64,000 nucleotides of DNA, taken from Solibacillus sp040273735. GTDB taxonomy: Bacteria; Bacillota; Bacilli; Bacillales_A; Planococcaceae. Position 1 is the first letter of the stretch. Every line of letters begins with the position of its first letter. The stretch spans positions 81,654-145,653 of the forward strand of contig NZ_JBELZM010000009.1 of NCBI RefSeq assembly GCF_040273735.1, written 5' to 3'. Position numbers and translations under genes: made by a program. Positions 9,082-16,418 of this stretch are shown here, piece by piece. The notes under the pieces are model-generated. The model was given only the letters and a program-made list of their open reading frames with translations, had not been told where the DNA came from and searched no databases.

Positions 9082-9090
9082 AGTATAGCA
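9082..9090 (-). promoter_or_regulatory. extended -10 promoter of the csaB operon
   Basis: On the minus strand TGCTATACT is an extended -10 (TGn-TATACT). No good -35 lies at 17 bp. A start site near 9075 would give a leader of about 100 nt that includes the hairpin at 9037-9059. Confidence 0.5.
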
Positions 9091-9334
9091 TAATGTCTGT
9101 TTGAAACGATATTCCCGAGGGCAAGAACACACTATTTCCCAACAAGAAAATTAACAATAAATTTATAGTTTTTCGTTAATGAGACGGTTTGTATATAAGA
9201 TTAGTTTCATTTTTACTTTTTGAAGAGGAATTTATGCGATAAATGACTATTCAAGGGCATTTGCAAGCTTAGAAATTTTCGGATACATTGCTGTCATAGA
9301 GTTTTTATCTCAATGCCCGAGTAGAGGTGATTTA

Positions 9335-10282
9335 TTGTACAGGACTGAAAAACTTGTTTATTTGGAAGCTCTTGTGTCTAGATTACAAGCTGATGATGAA
9401 GAGTTTACCTCTTATCAAGAGGCTTATTATCGCGTCCAAGCTGGAATAGCAGGCGAATTAAAAATGCAGAGAACATTGGCGGATTATCATTTTGTTGGTC
9501 CCTATAAAATTTTTTATAACTTTGAGTGTATAAATGAAAAAGGTTTTTCTCATGAAATCGATGCCCTTATAATTACGACAAGATTTCTTCTCGTTGTCGA
9601 GGTTAAACAAATTTCAGGTACGCTATTTTATAAACCTGCCTTTCATGAATTTGCTCGTCAAACTGAGGAAGGGTTACTGGAAAATTTTTCGAATCCATTT
9701 GACCAGGCATACCGACACAAGTTATTTTTATCGCGCCTTTTATCAAAGTGGCGAATTCAGCTGCCAGTTTTATTTATTGTAGTCAATGCTAATATCAGAA
9801 CAAAATTGGATTCGTCCTTAGACGGTTCTCCTATTATTCATTTAAGCGGCTTACCGAAGTTTCTGGAGAAATTATATCAAAACTATGCCGAAACAAAACT
9901 TGATTTAGTGGAATTGGAAAGAAAATTAATGGCTATCGCATGCCGGCTCCCTATAAGCAAGAATGTGCAAAGAGATCGTATAAGAAATGGCGTTCTTTGC
10001 AAAAAGTGTGAATTTCATCATGTCATGTATTATTATCACGGGTTATGGATTTGCCCACGCTGTGGCGAGAAAAGTAAAAAGGCTCTCTTTTTAGCATTAC
10101 ATCAATATCGAGTATTAATCGGGGACCATATTACAAATCGTGAATTGAGGGAATTTGTTGGAATCAACTGCAAAGCAGTTACTTCAAAACTGCTGAAGCG
10201 CTTGAATTTTGAGCAATTTGGCAAAGGACGTGGTGTATATTACTTAATTCCTGAAGATGTTTTAAGTCAGGATAATAGATAG
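9335..10282 (+). CDS. NERD-domain protein with C-terminal zinc ribbon
   Basis: A 315-aa cytoplasmic protein. A NERD (nuclease-related) domain covers about residues 25-150: AGIAGELKMQRTLADY, the acidic HEIDALIITTRFLLVVEVKQISG, and NPFDQAYRHK. These carry the E...D...EVK residues expected of an endonuclease-like fold. A four-Cys zinc ribbon follows (CKKCEFHH... CPRCGEKSK, about 232-257), then a helical C-terminus that looks like a small winged-helix module. It starts at TTG with AGAGGTGA upstream. The gene stands alone; on its 3' side lie a full-length Shine-Dalgarno sequence and array A. Biological role unknown. Confidence 0.85.
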   Translation: MYRTEKLVYLEALVSRLQADDEEFTSYQEAYYRVQAGIAGELKMQRTLADYHFVGPYKIFYNFECINEKGFSHEIDALIITTRFLLVVEVKQISGTLFYKPAFHEFARQTEEGLLENFSNPFDQAYRHKLFLSRLLSKWRIQLPVLFIVVNANIRTKLDSSLDGSPIIHLSGLPKFLEKLYQNYAETKLDLVELERKLMAIACRLPISKNVQRDRIRNGVLCKKCEFHHVMYYYHGLWICPRCGEKSKKALFLALHQYRVLIGDHITNRELREFVGINCKAVTSKLLKRLNFEQFGKGRGVYYLIPEDVLSQDNR

Positions 10283-10309
10283 GTTTTAATTTTAATTATG
10301 TTGCTACTT

Positions 10310-10321
10310 AAAGGAGGTGAT
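10310..10321 (+). promoter_or_regulatory. full-length Shine-Dalgarno sequence without a recognisable gene
   Basis: AAAGGAGGTGAT is complementary over 12 nt to the usual 3' end of Bacillota 16S rRNA. It lies 28 nt after the NERD stop. The only ATG, at 10320, is too close for normal initiation and would give an 18-residue peptide that runs into array A. Confidence 0.45.
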
Positions 10322-10344
10322 GAGTTACTTAAAGAAGTACTCTA

Positions 10345-10756
10345 TTCTACTTTTTCAGGGTAAAGTTCTACTTTAAGATCTTGAAGTTCTCATTTAGAGC
10401 TATATCGTTCTACTTTTTGAAAGAAACTTTCTATTTTACTCGGGAAATGTTCTACTTCCCTGGCGCGAGGTTCTACTTCCTGATCTAAGCGTTCTACTTT
10501 CGACCACATCTTGACGAATACTCTTACATGTTCTACTTTTCGAATGAAATTTTCTACTTTACCAGAAAAACGTTCTACTTTCCTAGTGCAAAGTTCTACT
10601 TAATTCCATAAGCATTCTACTTCCGCGCACAATAGTGACAACTCGGCTATTACTCGCAATCCGTTCTACTTTTCGAGTGAAACTTTCTACTTAACCCGAA
10701 AAACGTTCTACTATCCTGAAACGAAGTTCTACTTTCCAACCCAAGCATTCTACTTC
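10345..10756 (+). repeat. array A: 18 TTCTAC cores at 21-bp spacing
   Basis: Cores begin at 10345, 10366, 10387, 10408, 10429, 10450, 10471, 10492; 10531, 10552, 10573, 10594, 10615; 10664, 10685, 10706, 10727, 10748. Sixteen are exact TTCTAC (the others are TTCTCA and TTCTAT), usually written GTTCTACTT. All 15 intervals inside the three blocks are exactly 21 bp; the block junctions are 39 and 49 bp. The roughly 12-bp spacers differ but tend to start with T/TT and end with AA/AAG. Units 10408-10492, 10531-10615 and 10664-10748 are three diverged copies of a five-unit higher-order repeat. Degenerate units may reach back to about 10302. Confidence 0.92.
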
Positions 10757-10763
10757 AGCGACA

Positions 10764-10908
10764 AAATATTTCATATTTTCAAAAATACCGAAGCAAATAC
10801 TTACATCTCTCCCCATCAAAAACCCATTCCACGCACTAAAACTCTCCGTACCAACTTCATTTCACCCGCTCTCCCCCCTCTCTTCCCCAACTCCTTCTTT
10901 TCTCCATA
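10764..10908 (+). other. C-rich, G-poor stretch, possible Rho-utilisation region
   Basis: From about 10800 to 10908 the plus strand has only about three G but is rich in C, with runs such as CTCCCCCCTCTC. Unpaired C-rich, G-poor RNA is the usual rut signature. It could end plus-strand transcription from the NERD gene before it meets the convergent SLH gene. No intrinsic terminator is seen for the NERD gene. Confidence 0.35.
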
Positions 10909-10912
10909 AAAA

Positions 10913-10958
10913 AACCTTTGTAAAAGTTGCGATTCCTCGCTGCAACTTTACAAAGGTT
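10913..10958 (-). terminator. terminator of SLH-NAGPA gene
   Basis: The arms AACCTTTGTAAAAGTTGC and GCAACTTTACAAAGGTT form a long stem, with a run of seven T on the minus strand. Confidence 0.85.
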
Positions 10959-10963
10959 CTCTC

Positions 10964-13237
10964 TTATTTATTTTGTGTAATTGTGCGGTATAAGAATAAG
11001 CTGAAGTGTACGCGTGATACTTCTTGACTTGGTTTATAAGTATTATCTTCATAACCTGTTGTAATTTCATTTGCTGCTAGCGTATGAATATAATCATATG
11101 CCCAGTGCTTTGTACTTACATCTTTAAATTTTGTAGAAGTAGTACCCGTTAATTTATACGCTTCAACTAAAATTTTCGCCATTTGAGCACGAGTCAATGG
11201 TTTGCCCGGTTCGTACTTGCCATCACCAGTACCGCTCATGATGCCTGCTTGTACAATCGCAGCAACTGCACCATAATATGTGCTCTTTGTTGATAGATCG
11301 CTAAATCCAGGGTTTGGCACATCTTTTGTAGATAAACCTAATGCACGAGTCAGCAATACAGCTGCTTGCCCGCGGTTTAATGCTATATCGGGTTTGAATG
11401 TACCATCCGGATAGCCGCTAATTAAGTTATTATCAACTAAATATTTTATTTCTGTTTTATAAACATTGTTCACAGAAATATCCTTGAATAATGGTTTTTC
11501 TGCAGCCTTTACAACAATTTCTTTAGAAACGGATTTTGTTCCTAATGTAGCTGTTACACGGGCAGTGCCTTCTTTACCATTTGATTTGAAAAGACCTGAG
11601 CTGGATACTGAACCGATATTTCCATCAATAGACCATTTAATTTGTGAATCGTTATAAATTAGTGTTTCATTATTTGATCCTGTTACATTTGCTTTTAATT
11701 GAAGCGATGCATTTGGTTCAACTGTACCTGATACTTCCGAAATAGAAAGTCCAGCCGGTGCATCCACTACATTGAAGCTAATAGTTTGTGTTGCGCCTTT
11801 ATTTGAAACCGTTATACGTTCAGAGCCAGGTGCTACAGCTGTATAGCTTAAGCCGCTAACTGACACTGTGTTATTTTGCGGTGTTAGCACAAAGTCACTT
11901 GCATTTACTGCCAATGGATTGTAATACTCGTCCAACACGTAGTTCGGTGTAAGTTTCACTGTTGCACCGACTAATAACGTACCTACTTTATCACGATTTA
12001 CTTGAATATACTTTGGTGCATTTGTTGTTGGTGCTGTACTGATTGCTTCTATAATTGCAGAAACGCGACGTTGCGTACCTCCAGATGGTGTATTGGCTAA
12101 AACGACTGTGTTGCTGCCGTATTTACGAATACCCATTGTTGTTGAACCGCCGCCATCTAAATTAATCGCACGGTCAAAGCCAAGGCTTACTAGATAATCC
12201 GCAAACTGTGGTAACGTCATACCTGCACTTGAGCTAATACGTCCGTCCACTGTAATCAAGTGTACTTTCTTCTTATCTTTGCTGATCGCAATAGCCGTAC
12301 GTGGTGCAACTTCTCTTGCACGTGAACTTGATTCATTGATTGTCAGATTTTTTTTGCCGTCCAATACTAGTAACGGACCACTTGCCATCATAAACTGTGC
12401 ATCCATCCAACGATCATCAATAGCAAAGTTTACCGAAATTTCATCGCCGATTTTAATACCACGGTATTTATCGCCCCATGCCGATCCGTTAAAAGAAAGC
12501 ACGAAACCGTTACGCGGAATTTTCGATTTTGTTTCATCATCATAACCGCGGATTGCAGTTACTTTACCTGTTAAAGTCTGGCCGAATTTCGTTGCACCGA
12601 TTGTATTGCCAGTTTCAACGATAAACTCCATACCTTTTCCGTTGTTGGGGGTCATAGAACTATGGTTTTGCGGTGTATAAACAACCGCCTCATCTGTTCC
12701 GCGCTTTACATTAAGACCATTTACTTCATTCGTTTGACCGTTATATGTAACGTTAATCTTACTATTATAGTAAGCAATCTCTCCATATCCGTCCTTTGTA
12801 ATACCGAATGCGATCGGTTGGCTGACATAGTTCGAACTTGAATCTGAAATAACGCTTGGTGTAACGATAGTATTATATTGAGAAATTAAATATAAAGGAT
12901 AGCCATCCCCCATATTGTAGAAATTAGAGTTGATTGCCCCAACTACCCGATTTCCTTCCTTCGTATGACTGTTCGCATGTTGCGTTGTAGTCATTAACGT
13001 ATTAACCGGAGTTGGTAAACCTAACCCGACCTTAGTGAAAGAGTCTGTTAAATCTACTTCTAAATGATTAACTACACTTGTTTTAGAACCTTTATGAGTA
13101 TAGTTTGAATATGTTACCCCTGTTGAAAGCGGGTATGAGTCATTTGTCGTTTGTGCTGCACTTGCAAATTGCGGTGTACTGAAAATAAGTGCAAACACCA
13201 TTAGCACTGCAATAAATAGTGATTTGTTTGTTTTCAT
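10964..13237 (-). CDS. phosphodiester glycosidase (NAGPA) domain protein with three C-terminal SLH domains
   Basis: A secreted wall-bound protein of 757 aa from the ATG at 13237. That start leaves a clean signal peptide (MKTNKSLFIAVLMVFALIFS, cut after ASA). A TTG at 13267 is also possible, preceded by GGAAGGTGA. An NAGPA/DUF2233-type domain occupies about residues 85-400; INSNFYN and NLDGGGSTTMG are its hallmark motifs. Members hydrolyse sugar phosphodiester bonds. Two Ig-like segments (about 410-570) follow. SLH domains cover about 578-757, with LNRGQ, LTRAQ and VSRVH at the TRAE positions. SLH binding to pyruvylated SCWP would hold it next to a phosphate-containing wall polymer as possible substrate; that substrate is inferred. 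Confidence 0.88.
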   Translation of the reverse strand: MKTNKSLFIAVLMVFALIFSTPQFASAAQTTNDSYPLSTGVTYSNYTHKGSKTSVVNHLEVDLTDSFTKVGLGLPTPVNTLMTTTQHANSHTKEGNRVVGAINSNFYNMGDGYPLYLISQYNTIVTPSVISDSSSNYVSQPIAFGITKDGYGEIAYYNSKINVTYNGQTNEVNGLNVKRGTDEAVVYTPQNHSSMTPNNGKGMEFIVETGNTIGATKFGQTLTGKVTAIRGYDDETKSKIPRNGFVLSFNGSAWGDKYRGIKIGDEISVNFAIDDRWMDAQFMMASGPLLVLDGKKNLTINESSSRAREVAPRTAIAISKDKKKVHLITVDGRISSSAGMTLPQFADYLVSLGFDRAINLDGGGSTTMGIRKYGSNTVVLANTPSGGTQRRVSAIIEAISTAPTTNAPKYIQVNRDKVGTLLVGATVKLTPNYVLDEYYNPLAVNASDFVLTPQNNTVSVSGLSYTAVAPGSERITVSNKGATQTISFNVVDAPAGLSISEVSGTVEPNASLQLKANVTGSNNETLIYNDSQIKWSIDGNIGSVSSSGLFKSNGKEGTARVTATLGTKSVSKEIVVKAAEKPLFKDISVNNVYKTEIKYLVDNNLISGYPDGTFKPDIALNRGQAAVLLTRALGLSTKDVPNPGFSDLSTKSTYYGAVAAIVQAGIMSGTGDGKYEPGKPLTRAQMAKILVEAYKLTGTTSTKFKDVSTKHWAYDYIHTLAANEITTGYEDNTYKPSQEVSRVHFSLFLYRTITQNK

Positions 13238-13440
13238 AATTTGTGCTTCCTTGTTAACTTGAAGCAAGTCACCTTCCTCTCTTAATGTCCTACCTCTAAC
13301 CTTAACAAATTTTCGCGTGAGAGACTATTAATCTTTTGTTACATTTTACAAATTTTCGTTTTTTTCAACATAAAATTACATATAGCATAAGAAAAGAATA
13401 CAAATACAATAATTGAAGCTTCTAGTCTGTTAATTTCAAT

Positions 13441-13473
13441 AAAAAAGAACTATCCTCCTAAGAAGATAGTTCC
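13441..13473 (-). terminator. terminator of O-antigen ligase-like gene
   Basis: The arms GAACTATC (13447-13454) and GATAGTTC (13465-13472) are followed on the minus strand by TTTTTT. It lies a few bases after the stop. Confidence 0.7.
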
Positions 13474-13478
13474 TTGAT

Positions 13479-14969
13479 CTATTCTGCTTTTTGTTTTTCG
13501 TAATCGCTGAGTTTGAGCATTGGATACATTGTGCGCATACTCGCAAATATTCCAAAGAGAATAAAGTAGAACAGTACATATACTTTTAATTCCCAAATAT
13601 TATAGAAGAAGCCTGCTACACCTGTTGCGAACCATAGCCCGAATAAATATTGTCCGAAGACTGTTTTACGTTCTTTCCAGTACATCCATACCATCGCAAG
13701 TAGGAAGCCAGCAAATAATAGAACGCCGACTGCTCCTGTCTCGGCAATAACCTGGATATATTGGTTATCGGAATAGAAGTTTTTACCTCCGTAAATATCT
13801 GAACGGATGCCGTACTCCTCATAAATCGGTGAGTCATATGATAAAGTCGCCGAACCACCGAATGTACCAAAACCGGCACCTGTAATCGGATAATCTTTCA
13901 GCACTTCAAATCCTTTTTTAATATAGAACATACGACCACTTTCCTGCATAAGCTCCAAAGTGTCGTCCGAGAATGTTTCCGTGAAGCGATTGCTGATACC
14001 ACCTGAAATTTCTTCAGGCGCAACCGTGTTTTCCACACCCAAGTTTTGTAAAAAAGATACTCCCCAGTTTACAGGGAAATAAATAAGCGCGATTGCTACA
14101 ACAAATGAAATGGCAATTCTCTTCAATAATTGCCAATTACGTGATAGAAGCATGAAGAATAGGACAAGCACGAATGCGGAAATCCATGTACCACGGGAAA
14201 GTGTCAATAACAGCATTCCAAAGAAAGCGACTTGTGCAATTCGGAACGTCCATTTAAATTCATTGTTTTTATATGCCCATCGCAGGAAAAATACTGCGGC
14301 AATGGCAAAGAACATAACCAATGCCAACGAGTTTGGATTGTTCAGCATACCGTAGACACGCACGAAGTTTGTTGAAGAAAGTATTTTTTCTGTCCATACT
14401 TCCGGCATTAATAACTGACGCATCGACAGTTTTTCTACTATCCCCTGTATGAAAATAACGGCACCTGAAAATACTGTAACCCATGCCAATTTCACAAGGA
14501 AGTTTTTCGGCAATTCACTGCGACTTAGAATGTAATACAGTAAATACATAACGCCGAATGTACGTAATTGGAATACAATTGCACCAAGTGATACACCGTT
14601 TTTGTATCCAATGATTGCACCGAAGATTAAAAAGGCGAAGAAGAAGTATTCAAATGGTTTGAAATGAAACCAAGTTTTAAATTTCTTCGTATTTAGTAAA
14701 AATAAACGCAGCAATACGACGATCGTAATTAAATCGCCGATGAGTTTAAGACCAGGGTTCAGTTCAATAAAGAATGTACGGAAAATAACGTACGGTACTA
14801 AAATTACTAAACTTTGAAATGGCTTAAAAAATGCAAATAGTACAAAGAAAACAGCTGTGCTAATTTGCGCTATCGAAGGCGGAAGCAGTATGGCCGCCAC
14901 AAGTACAAGAATTGCCCCAAAAATTTCGAGCCACTCTTTTTTATTCATTTTGACAGAAATGTCATTCAT
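13479..14969 (-). CDS. O-antigen ligase/polymerase-like membrane protein (Wzy/WaaL family)
   Basis: A 496-aa protein with 10-12 hydrophobic segments and one long extracellular loop (about residues 300-400). The Wzy_C region (TLSRGTWISAFVLVLFFMLL) and the GAGFGTFGGSAT loop motif are typical. Such proteins polymerise lipid-linked repeat units or transfer glycans to an acceptor. In Gram-positives of this type it may polymerise the SCWP or glycosylate the S-layer. It is monocistronic, divided from the csaB operon by the NERD gene and an SLH protein, but fits the same pathway. Exact substrate unknown. Confidence 0.82.
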   Translation of the reverse strand: MNDISVKMNKKEWLEIFGAILVLVAAILLPPSIAQISTAVFFVLFAFFKPFQSLVILVPYVIFRTFFIELNPGLKLIGDLITIVVLLRLFLLNTKKFKTWFHFKPFEYFFFAFLIFGAIIGYKNGVSLGAIVFQLRTFGVMYLLYYILSRSELPKNFLVKLAWVTVFSGAVIFIQGIVEKLSMRQLLMPEVWTEKILSSTNFVRVYGMLNNPNSLALVMFFAIAAVFFLRWAYKNNEFKWTFRIAQVAFFGMLLLTLSRGTWISAFVLVLFFMLLSRNWQLLKRIAISFVVAIALIYFPVNWGVSFLQNLGVENTVAPEEISGGISNRFTETFSDDTLELMQESGRMFYIKKGFEVLKDYPITGAGFGTFGGSATLSYDSPIYEEYGIRSDIYGGKNFYSDNQYIQVIAETGAVGVLLFAGFLLAMVWMYWKERKTVFGQYLFGLWFATGVAGFFYNIWELKVYVLFYFILFGIFASMRTMYPMLKLSDYEKQKAE

Positions 14970-15164
14970 AGATGTCCCAAACCCTTTCCTATATGAAGTT
15001 CTCTATTTTTAGATGAGTTTTGCTCATGTGGATTAAGACGAACTTAAGTATAATATGGTTACAATTATAATTCAATGAGAGTATAAAACACACCCTAAAT
15101 TACTAGAATAATTGTCAGATCAATGGTTTTTCAGCCCTAAAAAATATAGAACTATATTTGGGCA

Positions 15165-15196
15165 TTAAAAAAGAGACAAAATTTTTGTCTCTCTTC
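15165..15196 (-). terminator. terminator of small membrane-protein gene
   Basis: The arms GAGACAAAA (15173-15181) and TTTTGTCTC (15183-15191) are followed by a T-run on the minus strand. Confidence 0.65.
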
Positions 15197-15202
15197 AAAT
15201 CT

Positions 15203-15676
15203 TCATATTCGAGTAATTTTTAATACCCCTTTACTTTTCCATTTAAATAACTCCCGATGTTTTTTCGCCATAAATATCATTAATAATAAAGGGAAAATAA
15301 GAACAGTAAGTTGAGAAATATAAAATTCTACTGGCATCGTTCTAAATAGGATTACCATTGAAAACAACTCTATTGTACTGAGAAGCATTGATAATCCAAG
15401 TATGAAAGTAAGTATGCCAATTTTTATTCTTTTGTAGATTTGGTGTCCGAATAAATTGTAAATATAAACACTTAATATAAAACTGCCTATTAAAATGTAC
15501 ATAATATAATCTTGGAAAGGTATAGTCAAATGTTCTTCGTTAGGTGTATCAACGGTAATGATATCTACAGCCCACCCTAAGTGGAATATAGAACAAAAAA
15601 TCGCTGTATAAAAGCTTAGAACAAGGAAGAGTGCTGTATCCACAATATATTTGATAATCTTAAAAGCCTTGTGCAT
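15203..15676 (-). CDS. small four-helix membrane protein of unknown function
   Basis: I do not recognise this protein. From the ATG at 15676 it has 157 aa with four hydrophobic segments (about residues 10-35, 58-80, 85-110, 118-140) and a Lys/Arg-rich end (MAKKHRELFKWKSKG). An upstream in-frame ATG at 15721 is open but has no ribosome binding site. A TTGACT/TAGATA promoter (15705-15732) overlaps that upstream stretch, so the internal ATG with TTAGGGT upstream is more likely. It is monocistronic between the polymerase/ligase gene and a divergent small gene. Confidence 0.6.
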   Translation of the reverse strand: MHKAFKIIKYIVDTALFLVLSFYTAIFCSIFHLGWAVDIITVDTPNEEHLTIPFQDYIMYILIGSFILSVYIYNLFGHQIYKRIKIGILTFILGLSMLLSTIELFSMVILFRTMPVEFYISQLTVLIFPLLLMIFMAKKHRELFKWKSKGVLKITRI

Positions 15677-15704
15677 TTTCAAAAGTACCCTAACCCCACA
15701 AATA

Positions 15705-15732
15705 TATCTAGATTTTACCATTAAATAGTCAA
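15705..15732 (-). promoter_or_regulatory. putative promoter of the small membrane-protein gene
   Basis: On the minus strand TTGACT (15727-15732) and TAGATA (15705-15710) lie 16 bp apart. Its position argues that translation starts at 15676, not 15721. Confidence 0.45.
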
Positions 15733-15831
15733 GAGAGATTTAAAAATTTCCGGAACAAATTCCAGCCAGTCATTCATAATTACTCCTCAAAACCATAAAA
15801 TATATACATCACTATTTTGGAGGTCGTCGTA

Positions 15832-16095
15832 TTGCAAAATAACCGTAAGAAAAACAATGAACCACCGATCGAAAACAATCCTTTAATCCAAGCCGCTTCA
15901 CTTGAAGTGCTGGCAGGTTTATTAGCTACGTTAGCGGAAGGGATTTCAACATTTGCGTCCGCTCTTGCACTGCAGGAAACACAACAGCAGGTCAGTACTT
16001 CCAACGAAAATAACATGGACCTCCAGGGAATACATGAACAGCTTCATTATTTAACAAAGGAAGTAAAAAAAATATCGAAAGCATTAAACTTATAA
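15832..16095 (+). CDS. small hypothetical protein, 87 aa
   Basis: Function not recognised. The start is a TTG at 15832, because TTTTGGAGG ends about 10 nt upstream; the earlier in-frame TTG at 15817 overlaps that ribosome binding site. The protein has a charged, Asn/Lys/Pro-rich N-terminus (QNNRKKNNEPPIENNP). A hydrophobic, small-residue helix follows (LEVLAGLLATLAEGISTFASALAL, here given as two parts: LEVLAGLLATLAE and GISTFASALAL). It ends with a polar amphipathic helix (LHYLTKEVKKISKALNL). No signal peptide or clear transmembrane segment is seen; coiled-coil association is plausible. Confidence 0.6.
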   Translation: MQNNRKKNNEPPIENNPLIQAASLEVLAGLLATLAEGISTFASALALQETQQQVSTSNENNMDLQGIHEQLHYLTKEVKKISKALNL

Positions 16096-16418
16096 TTATT
16101 ATTAAATCCACTATTTAATAGATAGATATAATAAGACAACTTGTTTTGAAATGTTTCCTTTTTTATTCATCTCTTTCCCCTAACTCAGGAACCCCCCTCT
16201 TATTTTTTCCATAAAATATTAATGAGCTTTAATCTAGCTCACTCTTTTTATATTTTCTATCCTTATACTACAGAACTCTTTTTCCCTATCTATAAAATAT
16301 TTTTCAAAGGACTTTTTAATTACATTTATATTACAAACGTTTAAAGTATTAGGATTCATCTATGATTCTCGCTCATATATTGGTAAAATATCATCATATA
16401 GGAAAGGAGCGTGAATCT
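16096..16418. other. AT-rich intergenic region, no feature recognised
   Basis: About 320 bp between the small gene and the SLH-glucosaminidase gene. No ORF, hairpin terminator or convincing promoter was found apart from the GGAAAGGAG ribosome binding site at 16401-16409. Confidence 0.5.

Noticed and set aside
9335..10282. NERD gene as part of a restriction or defence island
   Set aside because: No methylase, helicase or other defence gene is adjacent; NERD proteins also occur outside defence systems.
10345..10756. CRISPR array
   Set aside because: Repeats are only 6-9 bp, spacers about 12 bp, and no cas gene is in the window.
10345..10756. Replication origin or partition site
   Set aside because: The cores do not match DnaA boxes or parS, and no dnaA, dnaN, parA or parB gene is near.
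13238..13267. TTG at 13267 as the start of the NAGPA-SLH gene
   Set aside because: It has a fair ribosome binding site but adds ten polar residues before a complete signal peptide; the ATG at 13237 is preferred, though the TTG cannot be excluded.
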